Source: Desulfotignum sp.
GTDB taxonomy: Bacteria > Desulfobacterota > Desulfobacteria > Desulfobacterales > Desulfobacteraceae
Length of the DNA: 32,990 bases
NCBI GenBank assembly: GCA_011389575.1
Contig: JAABUB010000036.1
Coordinates: 1 to 32,990, forward strand
Reading direction: 5' to 3'
Part shown: piece after piece, positions 16,074-24,695 of the stretch
Layout: each line of letters begins with the position of its first letter
Numbering within the stretch: position 1 is the stretch's first letter
Program-made: the position numbers and the translations under genes
The notes under the pieces: generated by a model
Databases searched by the model: none
What the model saw: only the letters and a program-made list of their open reading frames with translations
Told to the model about the DNA's origin: nothing

Positions 16074-16848
16074 TTACCAGCTTTTCCTGGCATTGCCGAA
16101 ACTATACTCGCCCGCAACATTAAAACGGACAATAATCATGTAAATCATATGAATAAATTTTGTAAACGGCACAGCCATCAGCATGAGTTCGCCGGATAAA
16201 ATATGCAAAGAGATCAAGAGCTTATAATTGGAAAACACCTGGTGATATGCCAGATATCCAGTGACAAAGGGTGCTGCTGCAAGGCTTAGAAATACATAAT
16301 CCGCATAGTTTGTAATGATTTTTACCCGGTCAAGAAAAAGCCTTCGGAAGAAAAAAATCAAGATGCAGAAAATAACAACCCCGGTTAAAAAATCAGACAC
16401 ATTTTCAGGTAAAGAAACCATGCTGATCCCAAAGGCATTGTCCAGCAATATATTGTGGCCCAGCACAAATACAGGCACACCTATAAGAAGGACATGGAAA
16501 ATTGTTGTAACAATCGTCATGAAAGGTTTCACACCGGCAATGGAAACCTTGAACCACACTATCAAGTCTTTTTTATCCGGGGCTTTTTTATCCGGACCCT
16601 TTTTAAACCAGCTTTTTTTAAACCAGCGCGTCTTACCCTGATCCATCGCAAAATGACTGGCCGTATGACGAGATATAAAATTACCCGGTCCGGGTTTAAG
16701 CTTTTCTATCGGCTGTTCTTTGAGCAAAGACATAATCCGCAGCACCTGAAAAGCCACACCACAAAAAAATATGCCAAAAGAGATCCACACCAGGGCCTCT
16801 TATAAAATCATACACAAATGTCCAGGAAAAAATATGTGATAATGCCAT
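16074..16848 (-). pseudogene. tmcC: TmcC-like cytochrome b membrane subunit, frameshifted
   Basis: The N-terminus MALSHIFSWTFVYDFIRGP starts at ATG 16848 with GAGG upstream. It loses frame in a GGCCC run (16793-16797). A one-base change restores LVWISFGIFFCGVAFQVLRIM and the remaining 235 residues. The protein has about five membrane helices of the nitrate-reductase-gamma/TmcC type, with histidines at helix positions (ILSGELMLMAVPFTKFIH) that could ligate b hemes. An unusual lysine-rich quasi-repeat (WFKKSWFKKGPDKKAPDKK) sits in the first cytoplasmic loop. It would pass electrons between TmcB and the menaquinone pool. A sequencing slip is possible, but neighbouring genes are damaged too. Confidence 0.72.
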
Positions 16849-16867
16849 AATTATGTTACCTCTATCC

Positions 16868-17539
16868 TCAGACGAGATACCTTCTCTCATAGGGTTCCTG
16901 GATAATCGTCCGGGGGGACTGGTTCTGCCATTCCATGTGGGGGCGAACTTTTACAATATCATCCAGACGGCCCTGGTCCTTCAGCCGTTTATAGATATCA
17001 AGCCAGGCACAGGGGATTTCATTACTGATTTCACAGTTGTCTCCATTGGTCCCGCCGCAGGGTCCGTTGAAAAGCCCTTTGGCGCATCTGGTCACAGGGC
17101 AAATGCCGCCCGTATACCCCAAAACGCAATGACCACAGGCACGGCAGTTTTCTTCATACATGCCCAGATCCTTATCAACACCGATTGCAGCCGTATTCAC
17201 AACCGGATGTACAGGTATCTTTGAAAACCGCCGGGCCATGTGCTGCACACCGGCACCACACGCCATGGAAACAATGCAGTCATATGCAGGTACTTTGTTG
17301 TCAAGCTCCTTTAAATAGGATTCATTACATTGGCGCTCAACCGTATACCCGTCAATCTGCTTCCGGATGCCCGCTTTTTTCAAATGAACCTTAAGCTCTG
17401 CGTTTAATGCATTTACTTCTTTTTGCCCCCCCACAAGGCAAACTGAAACGCATCCGCCACATCCCACATTTAAAATTTTTTCATACCTGCTAATGGCATC
17501 AAGAATTTCCTGAACGGGCTTTTTTTTTGCTTTGATCAC
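16868..17539 (-). CDS. metV: Methylene-tetrahydrofolate reductase C-terminal (MetV-like) iron-sulfur protein
   Basis: The 223-residue protein starts with GTG 17539 after GGAG. It is cysteine-rich: VGCGGCVSVC near residue 28, a Cys in VERQCNES, SMACGAGVQ in the middle, and ENCRACGHCVLGYTGGICPVTRCAKGLFNGPCGG in the C-terminal third. This is the MTHFR-C (MetV) zinc/iron-sulfur family that partners MetF in acetogens and sulfate reducers using the Wood-Ljungdahl pathway. Here it sits between tmcA and tmcC, so it probably acted as an electron-transfer subunit of the Tmc system. It is the only undamaged gene of the cluster. No metF lies in the window. Confidence 0.82.
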   Translation of the reverse strand: MIKAKKKPVQEILDAISRYEKILNVGCGGCVSVCLVGGQKEVNALNAELKVHLKKAGIRKQIDGYTVERQCNESYLKELDNKVPAYDCIVSMACGAGVQHMARRFSKIPVHPVVNTAAIGVDKDLGMYEENCRACGHCVLGYTGGICPVTRCAKGLFNGPCGGTNGDNCEISNEIPCAWLDIYKRLKDQGRLDDIVKVRPHMEWQNQSPRTIIQEPYERRYLV

Positions 17540-17611
17540 GTCTTGTCTCCACGTTTTGTAGTATCATCTATTCCTCATGCCGGGATCAGTACCTTTCAGA
17601 TAATTGCGCAA

Positions 17612-17982
17612 CTATTTATCAAGAATATGGCATTCTCCGCAAAGGACTGGCCCGGTAGGTTCTGAAGTCAGACTGTAATTATTATGGCACCCCATACACT
17701 GATAATGAAAGGCTTGTGTCTTGTCGATTTCAGACTGGGAATCATGACACGAAGAACACAAAATATCTGGATTACCCTCTTCAAGATCGGCATAATCAAG
17801 GATATTTTCTCCATTTTCCATCACATGATGGCACTCCAGACAGTCAAAGTCCAACATATGAAGCTCATGGTCAAATATCACAGCGCCACGATTTTTCCCC
17901 CACTATACTCAAATTCTACATCATAAGCATACACACCCGATACAAAAAAAACACAGGCAAGTGCCAGGACAATTTTTTTCAT
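17612..17982 (-). pseudogene. tmcA: TmcA-like tetraheme cytochrome c3, frameshifted
   Basis: ATG 17982 starts a Sec signal peptide (MKKIVLALACVFFVSGVYA) followed by YDVEFEYSGGK. The frame is then lost in a GGGGGAAAAA run (17892-17901 on the plus strand as TTTTTCCCCC). Adding one base restores RGAVIFDHELHM and the heme domain. Four CxxCH heme sites follow: CLECH, CSSCH, CMGCH and CGECH. The total size of about 123 residues and the HExxHM axial ligand match class III acidic cytochrome c3 (TmcA). It is periplasmic and would deliver electrons from periplasmic hydrogenases to the Tmc membrane complex. The homopolymer location makes a sequencing error possible. Confidence 0.78.
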
Positions 17983-18334
17983 AGACGTTCTTTATTCATT
18001 CAGTAATATTAAAAAAAGTATTATTTTATAATTTTTCGCACCTTAATGCAAGTCATTGGAGCCGCTTAAAATCAACGGTTTGATACTTCCTCCTTATTCC
18101 CATGCCATAAATATTAAAAAACGGCAGTGGCAATGCCCGGGCAGACCATCAGCCGGGACCTGCTGGGAGACGCTGTCCATTCTCAAAAAAATGGTGAAAC
18201 TGTGAACCGGGTCGCCGCAGCCAGTGAGTCCTTGGGCAGGTCGTTCATGGACCAAAAAACCCCTTGTATTATACATTAAAAAAATACATATTAATATGTA
18301 TCATTTGTACATGTATCAGGAGGAAGGAAAACTA
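17983..18334. other. Intergenic stretch between the divergent tmcA and vapB remnants
   Basis: The first 80 bases are an AT-rich tmcA leader. No confident sigma-54 or sigma-70 promoter was found. A 48-codon plus-strand frame (18133-18279) looks weakly protein-like (GQTISRDLLGDAVHSQ), but it has no ribosome-binding site and no recognised family. It may be a gene scrap. Confidence 0.4.
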
Positions 18335-18522
18335 ATGATAACCACATTAAATATCGAAAATGATCTTGTTGAGAGAGCATCCAGACTTACTGGCATAAAA
18401 GAAAAAACAGCTCTTGTTCGTAAAGGCTTGAAACCCTGATCAGCCTGGAGAGCAGTAAAAGTCTGGCTGCGCTTGGTGGAAGCGAGAAAAAAATCCGAAT
18501 GCTGAACTCATTTCTCAATTGA
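18335..18522 (+). pseudogene. vapB: VapB-type antitoxin, frameshifted
   Basis: AGGAGGAAGG (18319-18328) lies ideally before ATG 18335. The segment MITTLNIENDLVERASRLTGIKEKTALVRKGL is the N-terminal ribbon-helix-helix of the TTLNIDDDL VapB family. The frame stops at TGA 18437-18439, but a one-base change in GAAACCC (18430-18436) restores the normal C-terminus: LISLESSKSLAALGGSEKK, ending at TGA 18520-18522. The toxin-binding tail is thus uncoupled from the DNA-binding half. Confidence 0.75.
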
Positions 18523-18815
18523 ATGTCGGCTTTGTTGCATGCCATCCATTTATTATCGGAGAGTTGGCCTGCGGTAACCTGGACAATCGGGCAGAAATTC
18601 TGATACTTCTCCAGGCACTTCCATCATCACCTGTTGTTGAGGCCACAGAAATCTTACAGTTTATTGAAAATAATTCACTAATGGGACAGGGCCTTGGATA
18701 CGTGGATATGCATTTATTAGCTTCTGCCATTATCGGTAATGTTGCTCTTTGGACTTATGATCGACGTCTCAATGACGCAGCGACAGCGCTTGGTGTTTCG
18801 TACCCGGCCAGCTGA
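18519..18815 (+). pseudogene. vapC: VapC-type PIN toxin lacking its N-terminus
   Basis: The 98-residue frame encodes VACHPFIIGELACGNLDNR, then MGQGLGYVDMHLLASAI and WTYDRRLNDAATALGVSY. These are the second, third and fourth conserved blocks of the VapC subfamily paired with TTLNIDDDL antitoxins. The usual first block, with the catalytic Asp (VDTSVWI), is absent from the sequence upstream in this frame. About 25-30 residues have been lost between vapB and this point. The toxin is therefore inactive, which would relieve selection on vapB. Confidence 0.75.
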
Positions 18816-18879
18816 CTTATGTTGACAGACAGACTCTATTTTGAAACATTATGCCTAACCATTCTGACAGATCATGGTG

Positions 18880-19079
18880 TAGACGGTATGGATGACAAAA
18901 TAGCGGAACTTAGGCAGAAAGTGCCGCTGGAAGCCTTTGGCACGGGGTCCATGCTGGATGTGAACGACAAACAGGCGCTTGAAGGGATCACCAGGGAAGC
19001 CAAAAAAATGCTGATCGGCAGACTGCTGGCAGACACCTGTAATGACACTGCGAAGATATTTCAGCACGCGCTTTCCTGA
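18880..19079 (+). pseudogene. Collapsed yhaO-yhaN relic: end of YhaO fused to end of YhaN
   Basis: The stretch 18880-19031 aligns without gaps to yhaO 8928-9079, with about 14 mismatches in 152 bases. It encodes GMDDKIAELRQKVPLEAFGTGS through AKKMLIGRLLA. At GCTGGCA (19025-19031) the similarity switches to the end of yhaN (12552 onward): ADTCNDTAKIFQHAL, then stop. GCTGGCA is present in both parents, at 9073-9079 and 12552-12558. The deletion corresponds to about 3.5 kb of the intact locus and keeps the frame. About 60 bases upstream of 18880 are open but unrelated to YhaO. The relic ends 28 bases before the helicase gene. Confidence 0.88.
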
Positions 19080-19107
19080 CAAATTGAACAGGATCTGAAG
19101 AAGACCA

Positions 19108-22100
19108 TTGAGAACACAGAATGCCATAGCGTTTGTTGACACGGAAATTGATCCTCAAAACGGGAGGATACTTGATCTGGGCGGCATCAAAAACGACCGG
19201 AACACTTTCCATTCCGGTTCTGCTGACAGGTTTGCAGAATTTCTCCGGGGCGCGCGGTTTTTATGCGGCCACAATATCATCCGTCACGACTTAAAATATA
19301 TCAGCCATGCCGTGGAAAAAGCGGGTATTGACCGGGCCGATATGATTGATACCCTGTTTCTGTCTCCCCTGCTTTTCCCTGCCAGACCCTACCACGCCCT
19401 TTTCAAAGACGATAAATTACAGACCCAGGATATCAGCAATCCTGTAAATGATGCCGTCAAGGCCAGGGATCTTTTTTTTGACGAGGTTGCCGCATTTGAA
19501 CAGGCAGACAAGGATTTACAGCAGATATTCTTTTTTCTTCTGCATGACAAGCCGGGATTTCAGGGGTTTTTCAGGTATATTGGATTCCAGGAAGAAGACA
19601 CCGCCGGCATTGCATCCCTGATCCGGAAAAAGTTTCATTTAATGATCTGCAGCCAGGCCGGCCTGAAAAAAATGATCACAGACGTTCCCGTGGCCCTGGC
19701 CTACTGCCTGTCCCTGGTTCATGCGGATGACCGGTATGCCATCACCCCGCCCTGGGTGTTGAAAACCTGTCCTGAAATTGAACAGGTGATGTATCTGTTA
19801 AGGAACAATCCCTGCCTGACCGGCTGTGATTACTGCAGCCAGGCCCTGGATATCCACAGGGGCCTGAAAAAATTTTTCAGGTTTGATTCCTACAGGACCT
19901 ATGGCGGGGAAGCACTGCAGGAACAGGCGGTTCAGGCCGCCATCGACGGGAAGTCCCTTGTAGCGGTATTTCCCACCGGGGGAGGCAAATCCCTCGCATT
20001 CCAGGTGCCGGCCCTGATGAGCGGAGAAAACGCCAGGGGACTGACCATAGTCATATCTCCCCTGCAGTCCCTGATGAAAGACCAGGTGGACAACCTGGAA
20101 AAGGTGGGGATTACCGATGCTGTCACTATAAACGGACTGCTGGATCCCATTGAAAGGGCCAAATCCTTTGAGCGGGTGGAAAACGGCACGGCTGCGATTC
20201 TCTATCTTTCTCCGGAATCTTTACGTTCGAGAACCATTGAACACCTGATCCTGAAAAGGCATATTGTCCGTTTTGTGATTGACGAAGCCCATTGTTTTTC
20301 CGCCTGGGGACAGGACTTCCGGGTGGATTATCTGTATATCGGTGAGTTTATCAAAGCCGTCCAGGAAAAAAAGCAGCTGGAGGACCCGATCCCTGTGTCC
20401 TGTTTTACGGCAACAGCCAAACAGAAGGTTATCCAGGATATCAAAACCTATTTTAAAGACTGCCTGCACCTGGATCTTGCAGTTTTCAGTTCCCGTGCTT
20501 CCAGGACCAACCTGCAGTACAAGGTGTTTTTCAGGGACAGTCCAGAGGAAAAATACCACACGCTCAGGGATCTGTTTGATCAGAAACAATGCCCCACCAT
20601 TGTGTATGTGTCAAGAACCTACAGGGCCTATGAACTGGCACAGCGGCTGACGGCGGACGGATACCCTGCAAAACCCTATCACGGCAAAATGGACAAGCAT
20701 GAGAAAATGGAAAACCAGGATGCCTTCATAAAAGGGGATGTCGATATCATGGTGGCAACCTCTGCTTTTGGCATGGGGGTGGATAAAAAAGATGTCGGCA
20801 TGGTGGTGCATTTTGACATCTCTGATTCTCTTGAAAACTATGTCCAGGAGGCCGGCCGGGCAGGCAGGGATGAAAATATCACGGCAGACTGTTTTGTTTT
20901 GTATAATGAAGAGGATCTTGGCAAACATTTTGTCCTTTTGAATCAGACCAGGCTCAATGTCAGGGAGATCCAGCAGGTCTGGAAAGCCATAAAGGATCTT
21001 ACCCGTTTCCGTGCAAAAGCATCCAATTCAGCACTGGAAATAGCCAGAAAAGCCGGGTGGGACGATAATATTGCCGAGATAGAAACACGGGTCAAAACCG
21101 CCATCGCAGCCCTGGAAAATGCGGGATACCTGAAGCGGGGGCAGAATATGCCCAGGATTTACGCCAGCAGTATCCTGGCCAAAAATGCCCAGGAAGCCAT
21201 TGACCGGATAACCGCTTCGGAAAGGTTTGATGAAAGACAGAAGCAGCAGGCGGTCCGGATTATCAAAAAGCTGTTTTCAAGCAAAACCAGAAAACAGGCC
21301 AATGATGAGGCAGCGGAATCCAGAGTGGATTATATCAGCGACCATCTGGGCATCGTCAAAGAAGAGGTCATCCGTATCATCACCCTGCTCAGAGAAGAAA
21401 AAATACTGGCAGATGCCAGGGACCTGACCGCCTTTATCAAAAAAGGGGAAAAAACAAACCGCTCCCTGAGTATTCTGCAGGCCTTTACAGAGCTTGAAAC
21501 CTTTCTATTGACACGCATGGGGCGGCAGGAAACCGTTTTTCATATCAAGGAACTCAATGAACAGGCAGAAGAAAGCGGGTGCGCCAATGCCGATCCCGCA
21601 AAGATTAAGACCATCATTAATTTCTGGGCCATCAAAAACTGGATAAAAAGACCCCATGCGGATTATGCGAAACACACCTTTGCCGCCGCCTTGACCGAGC
21701 CTTGGGAGGTGTTTAAACAAAAACTTGAAAAACGGCATGAACTGGCCCGGTTTATTGTTGCGCTGCTGTATGAAAGAAGCAGAAAACAGGCCGCTGAAAA
21801 TATCACGGCAGTGTCCGGTGAGGGGGAACCCGCCATTGGAGAGGATCTGGCACACGTTTCTTTTTCAGTGCTGGAATTAAAGGCGGCGTATGAAAACCAT
21901 GGATCTTTGTTCCGGCAGAATATCTCGGCGGAGGAAGTGGAAGATACCCTGTTTTATCTTTCCAGAATCGGTGCGGTACGGATGGAGGGCGGTTTCCTGG
22001 TTGTCTACAACCGGCTGACAATTGAAAGACTGGAAAAGGACAACAAAAAACGCTACAAAATCGAGGACTATAAACAACTGGGGCAGTTTTACGAAAACAA

Positions 22101-24009
22101 GGTGGCCCAGATCCATATCGTGGGGGAATATGCCAGAAAAATGATCAAGGATTACAAGGCGGCCCTGCAGTTTGTGGAGGATTATTTCCAGTTGAATTAT
22201 ACCTCTTTTCTCCGGCGGTACTTCAAAGGCAGCCGGGGAAATGAGATCAAAAGAAATATAACGCCTGCAAAATTCAGGCAGCTTTTCGGGACGCTTTCCC
22301 CGGCCCAGCTACACATCATCAACGATAACAAGACGCAGTACATGGTGGTGGCAGCCGGGCCGGGAAGCGGCAAGACAAGGGTGCTGGTTCATAAGCTGGC
22401 CTCTCTTCTGTTAATGGAAGATGTCAAACATGAACAGCTGCTCATGGTGACATTTTCACGGGCGGCCGCCACAGAATTCAAGAAACGGCTGATCGCGCTC
22501 ATCGGCAATGCAGCCGGTTTTATCGAGATAAAGACCTTTCATTCCTATTGTTTTGATCTGCTCGGCCAGATTGGCACCCTTGAAAAGTCGGGGGATATTA
22601 TCCGGAAAACCATTTCTAAAATCAGGAGCGGCGAGGTGGAGCCTGCCAGGATTGCCAAAGCCGTACTGGTGATCGACGAAGCCCAGGATATGGACCAAGA
22701 CGAATACGCCCTGATCACTGTTCTGGCAGATCGGAATCCTGACATGCGCATCATTGCGGTGGGAGATGACGACCAGAATATTTATGCATTCAGGGGATCC
22801 AGCCCGAAATATCTGGAACAGCTCATTGCTGAAAAAAACGCTGTCATGCACCAGCTCGTGGAAAACTTCCGAAGCAAAAGTAATCTGGTTGCATTGACCA
22901 ACCAGTTTGCAACAAAGATCCGCCGCCGTTTAAAACAAACCCCTGTTATCGCCAGGCAGGCCGGCTGCGGGAAAATCAGAATCGTCCGCTATCACAGCCG
23001 GAATCTTGTTTCCCCTCTGGTTCAGGACCTTGTTTCCACCAGGCTTACGGGAACCACCTGCGTATTGACCCACACCAATGAAGAGGCCTTTCAGGCAGCA
23101 GGCCTTCTGCTGGAAAACAACATGCCGGCAAAGCTGGTCCAGACCAATGAGGGGTTCAGTCTGTATCAGCTGCTGGAAGTCAGGTTTTTTCTGGACCTGC
23201 TCCTTCTGCGTGACGACACATTTATCATCAATGAGGCGTTGTGGAAAGCTGCCAGACGCCAATTAGTGAACGCATTTAAAAACAGCCCGAAAATAGATAT
23301 CTGCATGAAGATTATCAAGGGGTTTGAGGCGGCCAATCCCCGCAAAAAATACCGGTCCGATCTGGAAGTATATATCCGGGAATCCAAACTGGAGGATTTT
23401 GCAGATGACCCGGGTGATGCGGTTTTTGTATCCACCATGCACAAAGCCAAAGGAAGAGAGTTTGATCATGTGTTTATCCTGCTCGACAATTTCGATCTGA
23501 TAAATGATGAAAAGAAACGTCTGCTGTATGTGGCCATGACAAGAGCGAAACAGAATTTGACCATCCATATGAACGCCCGCTTTTTAGATGATATGTCTGT
23601 TCAGGAAATGGAATGGATCACCAATAATGAAAACCAGTTCCCTCCGGATCAGCTGGTCATGCATTTAAGCCATAAGGATATCTGGCTTGATTATTTTATG
23701 GGCAGGCAGCATCAGATTTCCCGGCTGAAAAGCGGTGATGAATTAATCGTGCGTGAAAACCGCTGTCTGGACAAACACGGTGTTCCTGTAGTAACATTTT
23801 CAAGATCGTTTTCAAACACACTGGAGAAATACGGCCAGGCCGGATATAAGCCTGTCCGTGCTGTTGTCAATTACATCGTCTACTGGCGGAAAGAAGGTGC
23901 GCAAAAGGAAATAAAAATAATTTTGCCCGAACTGTATGTAAAAAAGCGGGGTACTGATGTAACGGCATCGGGCCGGGCCACGCTGCACCGATTGATATCC
24001 TGTCACTAA
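19108..24009 (+). CDS. Exonuclease-RecQ-UvrD fusion helicase
   Basis: The 1633-residue protein starts with TTG 19108, the only start after an in-frame stop at 19096. Residues 1-130 resemble a DEDD 3'-5' exonuclease (FVDTEIDPQ, CGHNIIRHDLKY, NDAVKARDLF). Residues of about 260-620 form a complete RecQ helicase: FPTGGGKSLAFQVPAL near 285, DEAHCFSAWGQDFR near 391, SCFTATAK, FGMGVDKKDV and QEAGRAGRDE. Residues of about 620-1060 are helical and winged-helix-like linkers. Residues of about 1075-1560 form a UvrD/Rep helicase: VAAGPGSGKTRVLVHK near 1080, TFSRAAATEFKKR, DEAQDMDQDEY near 1190, GDDDQNIYAFRGS, STMHKAKGREFDHV and LLYVAMTRAK. Two motors of opposite polarity plus a nuclease suggest DNA repair or anti-phage processing. 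It is probably cytoplasmic. Confidence 0.9.
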   Translation: MRTQNAIAFVDTEIDPQNGRILDLGGIKNDRNTFHSGSADRFAEFLRGARFLCGHNIIRHDLKYISHAVEKAGIDRADMIDTLFLSPLLFPARPYHALFKDDKLQTQDISNPVNDAVKARDLFFDEVAAFEQADKDLQQIFFFLLHDKPGFQGFFRYIGFQEEDTAGIASLIRKKFHLMICSQAGLKKMITDVPVALAYCLSLVHADDRYAITPPWVLKTCPEIEQVMYLLRNNPCLTGCDYCSQALDIHRGLKKFFRFDSYRTYGGEALQEQAVQAAIDGKSLVAVFPTGGGKSLAFQVPALMSGENARGLTIVISPLQSLMKDQVDNLEKVGITDAVTINGLLDPIERAKSFERVENGTAAILYLSPESLRSRTIEHLILKRHIVRFVIDEAHCFSAWGQDFRVDYLYIGEFIKAVQEKKQLEDPIPVSCFTATAKQKVIQDIKTYFKDCLHLDLAVFSSRASRTNLQYKVFFRDSPEEKYHTLRDLFDQKQCPTIVYVSRTYRAYELAQRLTADGYPAKPYHGKMDKHEKMENQDAFIKGDVDIMVATSAFGMGVDKKDVGMVVHFDISDSLENYVQEAGRAGRDENITADCFVLYNEEDLGKHFVLLNQTRLNVREIQQVWKAIKDLTRFRAKASNSALEIARKAGWDDNIAEIETRVKTAIAALENAGYLKRGQNMPRIYASSILAKNAQEAIDRITASERFDERQKQQAVRIIKKLFSSKTRKQANDEAAESRVDYISDHLGIVKEEVIRIITLLREEKILADARDLTAFIKKGEKTNRSLSILQAFTELETFLLTRMGRQETVFHIKELNEQAEESGCANADPAKIKTIINFWAIKNWIKRPHADYAKHTFAAALTEPWEVFKQKLEKRHELARFIVALLYERSRKQAAENITAVSGEGEPAIGEDLAHVSFSVLELKAAYENHGSLFRQNISAEEVEDTLFYLSRIGAVRMEGGFLVVYNRLTIERLEKDNKKRYKIEDYKQLGQFYENKVAQIHIVGEYARKMIKDYKAALQFVEDYFQLNYTSFLRRYFKGSRGNEIKRNITPAKFRQLFGTLSPAQLHIINDNKTQYMVVAAGPGSGKTRVLVHKLASLLLMEDVKHEQLLMVTFSRAAATEFKKRLIALIGNAAGFIEIKTFHSYCFDLLGQIGTLEKSGDIIRKTISKIRSGEVEPARIAKAVLVIDEAQDMDQDEYALITVLADRNPDMRIIAVGDDDQNIYAFRGSSPKYLEQLIAEKNAVMHQLVENFRSKSNLVALTNQFATKIRRRLKQTPVIARQAGCGKIRIVRYHSRNLVSPLVQDLVSTRLTGTTCVLTHTNEEAFQAAGLLLENNMPAKLVQTNEGFSLYQLLEVRFFLDLLLLRDDTFIINEALWKAARRQLVNAFKNSPKIDICMKIIKGFEAANPRKKYRSDLEVYIRESKLEDFADDPGDAVFVSTMHKAKGREFDHVFILLDNFDLINDEKKRLLYVAMTRAKQNLTIHMNARFLDDMSVQEMEWITNNENQFPPDQLVMHLSHKDIWLDYFMGRQHQISRLKSGDELIVRENRCLDKHGVPVVTFSRSFSNTLEKYGQAGYKPVRAVVNYIVYWRKEGAQKEIKIILPELYVKKRGTDVTASGRATLHRLISCH

Positions 24010-24134
24010 TACATGATCTGATGAAAAAAAATACATGAAACACATCATTGCCCAGATGTTCTGATTCTCTATACTGTCAGTCAGAGCGCAGGCGTCTGCA
24101 GCGTAATGCCAACAACACAGAGCGGAGGAAAAAA

Positions 24135-24596
24135 ATGAGATATATAGTGATCCCCATGATCGTACTTCTGACATTGACAATGACAGCGTGTTCCAATATG
24201 GGTTTGAACAAAGGACAGCAGGGCGCTCTGGGCGGTGCCGCCGGTGGAGCAGCCGTCGGTCAGGCAGTGGGCAGAGATACCGAAGCAACCCTGATCGGCG
24301 CGGCTGTGGGAAGTCTTTTGGGGTACATTGTCGGCAATGAGATGGACAAGTACGACAAGCAGCGGTTGAATCGGACCTATGAAAATACGCCGTCGGGTCA
24401 TACCAATACGTGGCATAACCCTGACACCGGCAACAGGTACCGGGTAACCCCCCATCAGGCCTATGCCAGCCCGGGCAATCCCCGGCAGCCCTGCAGGGAA
24501 GCGGAGATCATAGCCGTTATTGACGGAAAGACCCAGACAACCCATACCACTGCCTGCCGGAACAGCCGGGGGCAGTGGGAGCTGAGAAACCAATAG
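24135..24596 (+). CDS. Glycine-zipper outer-membrane lipoprotein (17 kDa antigen-like)
   Basis: The 153-residue protein starts at ATG 24135 with GGAGG at 24124-24128. Residues 1-18 form a lipoprotein signal with lipobox TMTAC (C19). Residues of about 27-65 are a glycine-zipper hairpin (GALGGAAGGAAVGQAVG, LIGAAVGSLLGYIVGNEMD) typical of the 17 kDa surface antigen and SlyB-like 2TM domains. The C-terminal part has NTWHNPDTGNRYRVTP and PCREAEIIAVIDGK, the strand-rich RT0821/Lpp1724-type domain. The role is likely structural in the outer membrane or envelope stress. The same-strand neighbours are functionally unrelated. Confidence 0.85.
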   Translation: MRYIVIPMIVLLTLTMTACSNMGLNKGQQGALGGAAGGAAVGQAVGRDTEATLIGAAVGSLLGYIVGNEMDKYDKQRLNRTYENTPSGHTNTWHNPDTGNRYRVTPHQAYASPGNPRQPCREAEIIAVIDGKTQTTHTTACRNSRGQWELRNQ

Positions 24597-24695
24597 AAGA
24601 ATACCATACCATCAGAGAGGCAGCAGGTGAACCTGTCAATGACGGGGCAGAATAACCTGACCCCTGCAGTGACGAACCAGCAGAGAGGAGTACAC

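Noticed and set aside
18020..18065. Possible sigma-54 promoter for tmcA (GGC...TTGCA on the minus strand)
   Set aside because: The GG and GC elements are 12 bases apart instead of the required 10, so it does not fit the -24/-12 pattern.
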